Source: an uncultured Lachnospiraceae bacterium (GTDB lineage: Bacteria; Bacillota; Clostridia; Lachnospirales; Lachnospiraceae). Taken from it: a stretch of DNA of 20,809 nucleotides. Positions 1 to 6,470 of this stretch are shown in pieces. The translations under genes were made by a program, and so were the position numbers. The stretch covers positions 1 through 20,809 of the forward strand of contig CAJTRL010000066.1 in the NCBI GenBank assembly GCA_910578715.1, given 5' to 3'. Position 1 is the stretch's first letter. Each line of letters starts with the position of its first letter. The notes under the pieces are model-generated. The model ran no database searches and was not told the origin of the DNA. It worked only from the letters and a program-made list of their open reading frames with translations.

Positions 1-77
1 TCGTACACATAGTTATACTCCTGCCATACGGCATAGTATTTGTTTAGCTGTTCCATAAAAGCGTTATTGCTTATCAT
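1..77 (-). CDS. N-terminus of a MarR-like transcriptional regulator (partial, runs off the window)
   Basis: Only the first 25 codons are present. They read MISNNAFMEQLNKYYAVWQE and then YNYVY before the window edge. The start is fixed by a strong ribosome binding site (GAGGAGGTCA on the minus strand, 81-90) just upstream of the ATG at 77-75. The opening helix, with its Tyr/Trp pattern followed by a YNxLY-like element, resembles MarR-family regulators of Clostridia, whose first helix forms the dimer interface. No DNA-binding domain is visible, so the family call rests on this short match and on the palindromic operator over its own promoter, which fits an autorepressor. It could be another small dimeric regulator or an element-borne protein. 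Family confidence is moderate to low; that a gene starts here is nearly certain. Confidence 0.55.
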   Translation of the reverse strand, partial: MISNNAFMEQLNKYYAVWQEYNYVY

Positions 78-97
78 ACCTGACCTCCTCAAATAAA

Positions 98-144
98 TTA
101 GTACAGTTCTGTACTGTCTATATTATAGTCCATAACTGTACTAA
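98..144. promoter_or_regulatory. Operator-like inverted repeats around the promoter
   Basis: The 16-bp element AGTACAGTTCTGTACT (100-115) is a perfect dyad just downstream of the -10 box. The 11-mer TTAGTACAGTT at 98-108 recurs as its reverse complement AACTGTACTAA at 134-144, inside the -35/-10 spacer. A dimeric regulator bound here would block RNA polymerase. That the adjacent MarR-like protein binds is inferred from position only. Confidence 0.75.
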
Positions 145-151
145 TTGTCAA
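122..151 (-). promoter_or_regulatory. Consensus sigma-70 promoter of the MarR-like gene
   Basis: On the minus strand a perfect TTGACA (-35, 151-146) and a perfect TATAAT (-10, 127-122) are separated by 18 bp. The start codon lies about 45 bp downstream, leaving a short leader with a strong ribosome binding site. Such a strong promoter is usually held down by a repressor, which fits the operator-like repeats that overlap it. Confidence 0.85.
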
Positions 152-410
152 GGTGGGAATTTTATACAAAGATTGCGAAGATAAACGGGTGTTTCTGACA
201 TCCCGCCGTAGTGAAGCATAAGGAAAATTCTTTGAGGGATTGCTTTTAAATCTTTGTGAAAATTGCCTCATGTGGTGTTGCAGGTCGTGAGAGGGGGCTT
301 CAAGAGGGTTTGGGATTCTTCCCAACAAGCTAAATCTATCCGGCAAGCCTTAGGTGTGGACGGGAAGATTTACGGAAAAGGGTACTCTTTTCCTATGCTT
401 GCTACGGAAC
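152..410. other. Intergenic stretch with no supported gene
   Basis: Two short open frames cross this stretch, but neither has a ribosome binding site, recognisable family or coding-like composition. Small hairpins are visible: TTGGGA/TCCCAA with a 4-nt loop (310-325) and GGAAAAG/CTTTTCC with a 6-nt loop (374-393). I read it as degraded mobile-element DNA between the MarR-like gene and the helix-turn-helix remnant. Confidence 0.5.
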
Positions 411-698
411 TTATTTTTTTGCAACTTTTAATCCATTCGCTTCCGTTCCAGCTGTGGTACAGTTTTCATCAAAGGGGGAGTGGTTAGGGGAGCGGAAAGG
501 AAGGGAAAGGGTATTTTGTATATCTGTATTTCTTTTCTCTTTACTTAGTAAATCAGTATTTAGTATATCTTTATTTAATTGCATTGGATTATCCGACGTC
601 GGATAATCCGGTATCGGAAAATCCAATATCGGGTTATCCGGTGTTGGTTTTTCCAATACCGGGCAAACTCGGTTGAGATTCTTCTGGAAAACAGTCAT
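411..698 (-). pseudogene. Internally deleted helix-turn-helix / replication-type protein of a conjugative element (remnant)
   Basis: The frame begins with a normal start (AAAGGAGTGCTGAAGCT before the ATG) and MTVFQ, like the MAVFR start of the helix-turn-helix proteins (DUF6017-type, often called replication initiator A-like) of Firmicutes conjugative elements. It then jumps straight to the Pro/Asp/Asn-rich linker typical of that family (PTPDNPILDFPIPDYPTSDN) followed by repeated NTD units (ILNTDLLSKEKRNTDIQNT). The winged-helix domain that should lie between is missing, as is the C-terminal domain. At 95 codons it is about a third of the usual length. I infer a deletion derivative of an integrated element. 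The family call is from remembered sequence style and not from a search. A functional small protein is possible but unlikely. Confidence 0.5.
586..609. repeat. 24-bp perfect palindrome within the remnant gene
   Basis: The 24 bases at 586-609 equal their own reverse complement, centred on GACGTC. They sit in a run of degenerate TCCGGTATCGG-like units (586-662) that encodes the repeated xPxxDNP linker. The palindrome may simply result from alternating ATCCGA/TCGGAT codons, but its perfection is notable. Confidence 0.8.
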
Positions 699-725
699 AG
701 CTTCAGCACTCCTTTTGCTGTGGGT

Positions 726-841
726 ATGTTACGCAATAGAACGCCATTTTGCCGGAGTTAGGTATAAATCCTTATCACCGGCAAAAACACGCCCGCAAAG
801 CCGCTTGTAGCAAGGCTCTTTTCGCTTCTATTGCGTAACAT
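726..841. repeat. Perfect 16-bp inverted repeat with nested hairpin
   Basis: ATGTTACGCAATAGAA (726-741) is repeated exactly as its reverse complement at 826-841, with 84 bp between the arms. Inside lies a second pair, TTTTGCCGG (747-755) and CCGGCAAAA (778-786). The same outer arms, diverged, recur downstream of the TIR-like gene. It could be a recombination or transfer-origin site, the end of a small mobile element, or a structured leader RNA. The sequence does not decide between these. Confidence 0.85.
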
Positions 842-978
842 GAGGGTATAAAAAGCGGCGTTCCTATTCCCAGTGTTAAGGAATAGAAAAACATTGCTTC
901 TGTGTAGTATTCAGTTATCACTCTTCCAATGCTATTTAATTGGTATTTGGGCTTATAGGATTTTGGGCGGCATATTCA
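726..978. repeat. Structured non-coding element, copy A
   Basis: Copy A consists of the inverted repeat at 726-841, a hairpin with arms CTATTCC (864-870) and GGAATAG (880-886), a segment TGTGTAGTATTCAGTT (901-916 region) and a segment ending GGGCGGCATAT (965-975). Each block has a counterpart in the same order and orientation at 2231-2420. The best ungapped block (951-975 against 2396-2420) matches at 20 of 25 positions by eye. Confidence 0.7.
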
Positions 979-1008
979 GCCTTTTTATGCTGAAAGTTCA
1001 CGGTAATA

Positions 1009-1017
1009 TGATATACT
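1009..1017 (+). promoter_or_regulatory. Probable extended -10 promoter of the TIR-like gene
   Basis: TGATATACT at 1009-1017 is an extended -10 element (TG, one base, TATACT). No good -35 hexamer lies 16-18 bp upstream. It would give a leader of about 70 nt before the GTG start at 1096. Confidence 0.4.
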
Positions 1018-1095
1018 ATATAAAAAGACGGATAATTCCTTATTGGCTATAAGGAGGGATTAACCATAAATATTTTGTAATAGGGAGATGATATA

Positions 1096-2217
1096 GTGAA
1101 AGTAGCAATTTTTTACTCATGGCAATCTGATTTGCCTTCTAAAACTAATAGATATTTTATTGAAGATTCAATTAAGAAATCGTTAAGAGAAATCAATAAG
1201 GATAATAGAGTGATAGCATGTATTGATAGAGATACTAAAGATGAACTTGGAAGTCCAGATATTAGAAATTCTATTTTTCAAAAAATAAACCATAGTAAAT
1301 TTTTTGTTTGTGACATATCGCTAAATGAAAATAAAACGCCAAACCCAAATGTTCTTATCGAATTAGGGTATGCAATAAAAACCATAGGTTGGAGTAAAAT
1401 TTTATGTTTATTTAATACGCAAACTGGAACCATTGAAGAATTACCATTTGATATTAACCATAATAGAGTCACGCCATATAACCCCGATGCAGAACAGGAG
1501 AAAAAAAGAATAGCAAACATAATATATCTCAATATAAATGACTTACTTAGAAAAGGAAAATTATATAATCCGATTGAAGATCATCTTAAGAAAAAAATAG
1601 ATTATATTATTTTGCAGATTGCAAGAAATATAATAAATATTTTCGATTTTGAAAAGACAGTAAATTATTCTACCCGGCTACCAGAATTAGATAACTTATC
1701 TGTGGAAGAAATGGCATACAAATTATCAAAAATTGAAACTTTAGGTTTTTATTACTTGTTTGATTATGAAGAATCACAAATGAAATTAGAAAGTTTGCTA
1801 AATCAATTATTAAGTTGTAATTATTTTTTTGATGGCTGGCGTGAAGCAGTTATTAACTTTATAGATTGGATAGATATGTGGAATCACACTGTTGATTCAC
1901 ATTTTTCTCCTAATTTGTTACAAACCATTCGTAATAGTAACTATGCACTAAAAGATATGCATGGAGAAAACCCTCAAAATCCTCTTAAATCAGTCATGTT
2001 ATTAAAATACTACAAAGATGAACAATATTCTGTCGTGCAAGGTGGTTCATTAAGTGAATATAATTATCAGCTTGCGGTGAAAATTGTTCGTATTCAAGAC
2101 TGTTATAGTTATATAATTGCTAAAAGGATAAAAGAATTTATATCATATCTTGATTTTTGGCTGAACGAATCCGGCGACGAGATAATACTTGATCCTCATT
2201 ATTACTTAATCCATTAA
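1096..2217 (+). CDS. TIR-like (SWQSD-type) nucleotide-binding protein, candidate solitary anti-phage effector
   Basis: This 373-residue protein starts at GTG with GGAG eight bases upstream. Residues 1-140 look like the TIR-like fold of bacterial immune proteins (Cap12/PycTIR- and TIR_2-like families). Visible elements are a first strand with FYSWQSDLPSKTNRYFIE (6-23), a central IDRDTKDELGSPDI loop (43-56), a FVCDIS strand (70-75) and the hallmark NPNVLIELGYA (83-93) with Glu89 where TIR NADases carry their catalytic acid. Residues 150-373 are predicted helical and I do not recognise them; they may be a sensor or oligomerisation domain. No partner cyclase, Argonaute or methylase gene is adjacent. 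The gene is much richer in A+T than its neighbours and is flanked by repeats, so I infer recent transfer. NADase or nucleotide binding is family knowledge; an anti-phage role is inference. Confidence 0.8.
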   Translation: MKVAIFYSWQSDLPSKTNRYFIEDSIKKSLREINKDNRVIACIDRDTKDELGSPDIRNSIFQKINHSKFFVCDISLNENKTPNPNVLIELGYAIKTIGWSKILCLFNTQTGTIEELPFDINHNRVTPYNPDAEQEKKRIANIIYLNINDLLRKGKLYNPIEDHLKKKIDYIILQIARNIINIFDFEKTVNYSTRLPELDNLSVEEMAYKLSKIETLGFYYLFDYEESQMKLESLLNQLLSCNYFFDGWREAVINFIDWIDMWNHTVDSHFSPNLLQTIRNSNYALKDMHGENPQNPLKSVMLLKYYKDEQYSVVQGGSLSEYNYQLAVKIVRIQDCYSYIIAKRIKEFISYLDFWLNESGDEIILDPHYYLIH

Positions 2218-2533
2218 GAGAATATCTGGAATGTTATGCAATGGCGAGACGATAAAAGAATAAATTCAATATTGATTCCTTTTCTCTTATGCATAACACG
2301 AAAACCAAATGCGGTGTTTCTATTTTCCCATTTGGGAATAATAAACACCGCACCTGTGCAGTATCCTGTTTTAGCTGCTATATGCTGATGTTTGAACTTA
2401 CAGGATTCCGGGCGACATATCAAGGTTCTTTCCCTCAAAAGTAGTATATTGGTAGTAAAAATAGTTTGAAATCCTGCTTGTATGCCCGTAAATCAAGGCT
2501 TTTTTAAGATAATCAACCATTTTATATTATAGT
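2218..2533. other. Gene-free interval holding repeat copy B
   Basis: Between the TIR-like gene and the convergent hydrolase gene I find no supported coding sequence. The stretch is filled mainly by the second copy of the structured element (2231-2420). The last 110 bp are A+T-rich and carry no clear rho-independent terminator for either convergent gene. Confidence 0.6.
2231..2420. repeat. Structured non-coding element, copy B
   Basis: Copy B starts with TGTTATGCA (2232-2240), mirrored by TGCATAACA (2290-2298), the diverged equivalent of the arms of copy A. Next comes a strong hairpin: outer arms TGCGGTGTTT (2310-2319) and AAACACCGCA (2343-2352), inner arms TTCCCA (2325-2330) and TGGGAA (2333-2338). 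A second arm pair ATCCTGT/ACAGGAT (about 2363-2369 and 2400-2406) follows. Order and orientation match copy A, but the loop between the first arms is shorter (49 against 84 bp). Confidence 0.7.
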
Positions 2534-3379
2534 TTAATCAATCCGTATAACCTCCAAATCCTCCGGCACATACAATTCGCCGTGAAAATACCGGCTTCCC
2601 TCTTCCGTATATAACTTCTTTCTGTCCGGCAGATTCCTGTCCTCGGTATGATATAAAACCAGCTTGCGGACGCCGAGCGCTTCCGCAGTCTCACAGGCAT
2701 CTTTGACCGTCGAATGGTGTTTTTCATAAGGCCCGAAAATATCCGCCTGAGAATCCAGGCAAAACGCTTCATGCAAAAGCCACTCGCTGTTTTCCACATA
2801 CGTCCGCACACAGGGCTGATATGGTTCATCCCCGCAGCAGGTGAGCTTTTTTCCGTTTTCCAGTTCCATACAAAATCCAAACTGCTTATCCTTCGTGGAA
2901 TGAATATCAAAAAAAGTTACCTTTCGGTCGAGAACCCGTCTTGTTTCACCGTCTTTTACGGAAATGAAATGAATATGCTGATTTACATAATTCCACTGAT
3001 TTTCCCAGAGCAGCTCCTGAAGCATCGCTTTTAACAGCTTTATGACTTCTTCATGTCCGTATATGTTCACTTCTTTTCCGGGTTTATCCCTCCTGTCCCC
3101 TTCCAGTGTCTCCGGCCGTTCCTCTTTTTTCTGTATTCCGCTCTGGCATATTTTACGGACCACCCAGATAATTCCAAGAATATGGTCAATATGTTTATGG
3201 GTAACGAAAATTTCATCTATCTCCGTACAATCATATCCGGCACTCTTTAACTGCCGCAGTATCACATTACCACCGCCGCCGTCAATCAGAAAATTTCCTT
3301 CTTCGCCGCTTATCAGAAAACAGGTATTGTAACATTCCGTTACCATGGCATTCCCTGTGCCAAGCATTGTAATTTTCAT
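2534..3379 (-). CDS. RNase Z-like metallo-beta-lactamase-fold hydrolase
   Basis: This 281-residue cytoplasmic protein belongs to the metallo-beta-lactamase superfamily, closest in layout to ribonuclease Z and its relatives. Metal-binding elements visible in order are THKHIDH (60-66, the HxHxDH signature), His160 in FDIHST, Asp184 in CCGDEPY, His203 in LLHEAF (the HEAT-like motif of RNase Z) and His221/222 in HHSTV, with a late LYHTED (242-247). The long segment 80-135 between the signature and the next ligand is charged and may be a lid or exosite. The start is taken at the internal ATG (3379): AAAGGAG lies 11 bases before it, whereas the upstream GTG (3391) overlaps that site. The substrate is unknown. 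The downstream gene on the other strand is the TIR-like gene, with no evident functional link. Confidence 0.85.
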   Translation of the reverse strand: MKITMLGTGNAMVTECYNTCFLISGEEGNFLIDGGGGNVILRQLKSAGYDCTEIDEIFVTHKHIDHILGIIWVVRKICQSGIQKKEERPETLEGDRRDKPGKEVNIYGHEEVIKLLKAMLQELLWENQWNYVNQHIHFISVKDGETRRVLDRKVTFFDIHSTKDKQFGFCMELENGKKLTCCGDEPYQPCVRTYVENSEWLLHEAFCLDSQADIFGPYEKHHSTVKDACETAEALGVRKLVLYHTEDRNLPDRKKLYTEEGSRYFHGELYVPEDLEVIRID

Positions 3380-3441
3380 CGGTTCAGGCACTCCTTTTCG
3401 GTTGATATCTTTCTATCCATACTTTTTCTATTGATGTGTTT

Positions 3442-3711
3442 TCAGACCCAGGTCGGCTTCTGGTCCTTGTGTGTGAATTTCTGCATCTGTTCCTGAAACG
3501 CGGCAAGCCGTTCCTCATAATAACTTTTCTGTTGGCCATTCAGCTTTCCCGCCGCTTCCAGTTTCCGTAGTGTTTCCTGAAACTCCCGCAATCCGGCCTG
3601 GGCGGCGTCCTTATAGTTATTGGAAGCGTTCATCTCTATTTTTTGTATGATGGTGTTTAATTGTTTGTTTTTTCCGGCTTTTTGCAGACGGTCCAAAAAA
3701 TGAAGTTCCAT
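3442..3711 (-). CDS. Unrecognised 89-residue charged helical protein
   Basis: I do not recognise a family. The protein starts MELHFLDRLQKAGKNKQLNT and is almost entirely predicted helix. It has many Lys, Glu and Gln residues and a C-terminal FTHKDQKPTWV tail; there is no signal peptide or membrane segment. The start has a good ribosome binding site (AGAAAGGA, about nine bases upstream). It lies 62 bp upstream of the hydrolase gene on the same strand, so the two may be co-transcribed. Its start abuts the plus-strand nuclease remnant, whose apparent N-terminal codons overlap its leader. A small coiled-coil accessory protein is the most that can be said. Confidence 0.65.
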   Translation of the reverse strand: MELHFLDRLQKAGKNKQLNTIIQKIEMNASNNYKDAAQAGLREFQETLRKLEAAGKLNGQQKSYYEERLAAFQEQMQKFTHKDQKPTWV

Positions 3712-3785
3712 TGTCTGTTTTCCTTTCTGTATTTCATGAAGATATTTTTATTTGCCTTGACATTTTCCGTTCAATCGTACATACT

Positions 3786-4253
3786 ATAACTAAAAGAAGT
3801 ACATTACAGGAAGCATGGTTCCTGTTTTTAAGCGCCACCGACACCCAGAGCATTACGGCGCTTATCAGGGCTTTTCCCATGTTTCTGCCCATCTATCAGG
3901 AAATCACCGATTTCGCACAAAACCCAAAGGAGTTGATGAAGATGTTTTCAGAAGCATTGCGCATCATGGACCGCAACCTGGAAAGGCAGATGGTTGAAGA
4001 AATAAGAGCAGAACTTGAGGCTAAGCTCGCTGCGGCAGAGGCGAAAGCTGAAGCTGCAGAAGAAAATGCTAAAAAAGCCATCGCAGAAGCCGCGGCAAAA
4101 GCTGCCGCAGACGCAGAAGCAAAAGCCCATGAAGCAGCCAAAGCGGAAATTTTCCGTCTGCGCCTTCTCGGTAAATCCGCAGAAGAAATCTCAAAGGAAC
4201 TTTCCCTTCCTCCGAACACGGTACGGGAAGTTTTATCCACCGCCAACCAGTAA
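3786..4253 (+). pseudogene. 3' remnant of a PD-(D/E)XK (Rpn-type) nuclease/transposase gene
   Basis: The open frame starts at 3711, but only the part from about 3786 (ITKRSTLQEAWFLFLS) looks like protein. It matches the C-terminal half of Rpn-type recombination-promoting nucleases/putative transposases common in Lachnospiraceae. There is a helical segment ending with LMKMFSEALRIMDRNLERQM, an Ala/Glu/Lys-rich coiled coil (about residues 100-145), and a terminal helix-turn-helix-like FRLRLLGKSAEEISKELSLP segment. The N-terminal PD-(D/E)XK catalytic core is absent and no ribosome binding site precedes the frame, so it should be inactive. It is convergent with the antiporter operon, ending 20 bp from the last gene of that operon. 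Family assignment is from sequence style, without a search. Confidence 0.65.
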
Positions 4254-4273
4254 CGTCCTTATTTTGCCATCCG

Positions 4274-6337
4274 TCACCACCACAAAATATAAATCAGCGT
4301 CAGCGCCAGTCCGATGCCGAACATCAGAAGGCCGAACGAAAGGCTCCGCTGAATAATCATAAAGCTCTCCCGGAAGTCTTCCACGCGGGCCGCGGTCAGG
4401 TGCACAAACTCTTTATGGCTCTGCCTTTTTCTTCCCCACAGGCGGTTGCGGACTGTCTGTAAAGCATTCATCGTCTTACCGATAAACTCCGTCGCCGCAT
4501 TGCCCTCCCGCCGCTCGTATGGCAGAGGTGAATCCCGGTACAGGGTCTTGCGCAGTACGACCACCGCAATATCCACAACGCTGTCAAAAATTCGGCACAC
4601 GATGCCGCACAGCACAGGCAGAAAGCCGAGCAGCAGCGGTCTGTATAACAAATGTTCCATATCCAGCCATCCCGGCCATCTGTCTACATACGCCCCTTCG
4701 CGCATGAGCAGTCTGCGGATAACGAACAGATAAACAAACACGCCGATAATAAGGGAAATCAACGCCCCTCTCAGATTAGCGAGACCGAAATAAGCAATCG
4801 TCTCCCCGCCGTTCTCCACTACAAACGGATTCATAAAAAAGCCTCCGAACCTTGCTGCCCTGTCCATCAGCGTATGAGGAAACAAGCCCCAGACGAAAAG
4901 GACAGCCGCGCTGACGCTCAGGGCAAAAGCGCTCCCCGGATTCATATAGCGCTTCTTTTTATCATATTCCGCCTGTTTTCCGGTGTCTTTATTTCTTTCT
5001 ACAAAAACAGCCGCAAAAAGTTTCGTCATATAGGCAATCGTCAGGCCGCCGCTTATCAGAAAAAGTATCTCCACTGTTTTCATCATTCCTCCGCCGCATT
5101 CCAGAATGCCTTCATGCAGAAGCGTCTTGCTGATATAGCCGCCAAAAAGCGGTATGCCGCCGATTGCCAGCGCTCCCGTCAGAAAAATCAGTTTCAGCAT
5201 GGGCTTTTTTCTTCCGAACCCGCGTATTTCGTTTAAATCGAGCGCATGGGCGTTCATAAAAACAACGCCCGCCGCCATAAAAAGAACGAGCTTTATCAGG
5301 GAATGGTTCACCATGTGCAGCAGCGTGCCATGCACGGCCGTCAGATTTTCTTCGCCCAGAATGCCCTGTGTTCCGATGCCGACGAGGATAAATCCAATCT
5401 GGGACATGGAAGAACAGGCAAGCGTTCTTTTCAAATCGATGGAAAAGACGGCCAGCACCGCGCCCCCAAACATCGTCAGAACGCCGATTGCGAGTATCAG
5501 ACTGCCCCACGCAATGTCAAACGCAAAAAGATAACAGCTGACCGCCAGTATTCCAAAAATACCGGTCTTTGTGAGAATCCCGGACAATAAGGCCGACGCG
5601 GGCGCCGGAGCCGCCGGATGCGCCTTCGGGAGCCAGATATGCAGAGGAAACGCGCCCGCTTTCGCTCCGAAGCCCACGAGCAGACAGACCCCCGCTCCAT
5701 ACAGAACCGCGCGGTTTCCGTCATAAGCCTGTGCCGCAAAGAAAAGCTCCGCAATATTCAGCGTCCCCAGCTCATGATATAACAGGAAAATGCCCATCAG
5801 CATCACGAGGCCGCCGATAACCGCAACCGCAAGATATGTGGCCGCTGCCTGTAAAGCGGCTTTTGTCTCCTCCTGTGCCACCCACACATAAGAAGTCAGA
5901 GACATAATTTCAAAAAAGAGGAACATCGTCAGCAAATCTTCCGAGAGAAAAACGCCCGCCGTCGCCCCAAGCGTTGCAAGCAGAAACAGGTAATAACGGT
6001 TCCGGTTCTTATGATGCCGCATATATTCGCCGGAAAGAATTGTCGTCATCATCCACATAAAAGCCGCAATCGTTACATAAATCAGGCGGAAGCCATCCAT
6101 CGTAAAATGCAGTCCCATGCCGCAGACTCCCGGCAGATAACAGCGGTAAAAGGAGGCCGCCCCACTCTGCCCCATATTTTTCATACAAAGCATCCCCGCC
6201 AGCAGAAACTCACTCACCGCGATAAAATCCGCCAGATAATCCCTGAGCAGTTCTTTTTTTTGCCCGGCAAGTCCGGACAGAAGCGCTCCGGCAAAAGGAT
6301 AAAAAACCAGTACTGCGAGAATCAGATTTCCCTCCAT
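4274..6337 (-). CDS. NuoL/HyfB-like antiporter subunit with long C-terminal extension (fourth antiporter paralog)
   Basis: This 687-residue polytopic membrane protein of the complex I/Mrp antiporter family should form a proton or sodium half-channel in the membrane arm. The core shows the family's ionisable residues: Glu143 in the TM5-like FFEIMS, Lys226 in GAKAGAFPLHIWLPKAHPAAPAP (TM7) and Lys257 in LLSGILTKTG (TM8). After about residue 480 it continues with extra membrane segments and a basic amphipathic stretch (about 590-650) before a last hydrophobic helix. This recalls the lateral helix plus final TM of NuoL. The start is the ATG at 6337, with GGAG 13 bases upstream; an upstream in-frame extension to 6424 has no homologous character. 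It is the last gene of the operon, after a 133-bp gap, the largest in the unit. No terminator is obvious downstream. Confidence 0.9.
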   Translation of the reverse strand: MEGNLILAVLVFYPFAGALLSGLAGQKKELLRDYLADFIAVSEFLLAGMLCMKNMGQSGAASFYRCYLPGVCGMGLHFTMDGFRLIYVTIAAFMWMMTTILSGEYMRHHKNRNRYYLFLLATLGATAGVFLSEDLLTMFLFFEIMSLTSYVWVAQEETKAALQAAATYLAVAVIGGLVMLMGIFLLYHELGTLNIAELFFAAQAYDGNRAVLYGAGVCLLVGFGAKAGAFPLHIWLPKAHPAAPAPASALLSGILTKTGIFGILAVSCYLFAFDIAWGSLILAIGVLTMFGGAVLAVFSIDLKRTLACSSMSQIGFILVGIGTQGILGEENLTAVHGTLLHMVNHSLIKLVLFMAAGVVFMNAHALDLNEIRGFGRKKPMLKLIFLTGALAIGGIPLFGGYISKTLLHEGILECGGGMMKTVEILFLISGGLTIAYMTKLFAAVFVERNKDTGKQAEYDKKKRYMNPGSAFALSVSAAVLFVWGLFPHTLMDRAARFGGFFMNPFVVENGGETIAYFGLANLRGALISLIIGVFVYLFVIRRLLMREGAYVDRWPGWLDMEHLLYRPLLLGFLPVLCGIVCRIFDSVVDIAVVVLRKTLYRDSPLPYERREGNAATEFIGKTMNALQTVRNRLWGRKRQSHKEFVHLTAARVEDFRESFMIIQRSLSFGLLMFGIGLALTLIYILWW

Positions 6338-6470
6338 TGTTATAACCATGCTCCTTTCTGCCTGTTTCAACCAGGTAATTGCGAAACTATGTTTTCGAAA
6401 GATTCCGTTGTACAAAATAGACAATCACCGTAGGGCACGCTTTCACAGCGCGCCGCCAGCCGCGGCACAA
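6338..6470. other. 133-bp gap inside the antiporter operon
   Basis: This is the longest intercistronic gap in the unit. It contains only a weak hairpin (CGAAA/TTTCG near 6380-6396) and no consensus promoter that I can defend. Either the last antiporter gene relies on read-through or it has a weak promoter of its own. Confidence 0.4.

Larger units (their letters stand above)
699..1095. other. Gene-free interval holding repeat copy A and the TIR-like gene promoter
   Basis: No protein gene is supported in this interval of about 400 bp. It contains a 16-bp inverted repeat (726-841), a hairpin (861-889) and a block resembling the DNA downstream of the TIR-like gene. It ends with a promoter and leader for that gene. 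The leader contains a hairpin CCTTAT/ATAAGG and a perfect AGGAGG (1052-1057) with no ATG, GTG or TTG at usable distance, suggesting a lost or very short upstream reading frame. Confidence 0.6.

Noticed and set aside
98..487. Short open frames of 82 and 74 codons on opposite strands
   Set aside because: One contains the MarR-like promoter and operator, the other has no ribosome binding site; neither resembles a known protein.
2214..2438. 74-codon minus-strand frame downstream of the TIR-like gene
   Set aside because: It runs through the hairpins of repeat copy B, and the same block upstream (copy A) does not keep the frame.
6338..6424. Upstream extension of the fourth antiporter gene to 6424 (716 codons)
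   Set aside because: The extra residues are hydrophilic and unlike the family, and no ribosome binding site precedes the first Met; the ATG at 6337 aligns with the first membrane helix.
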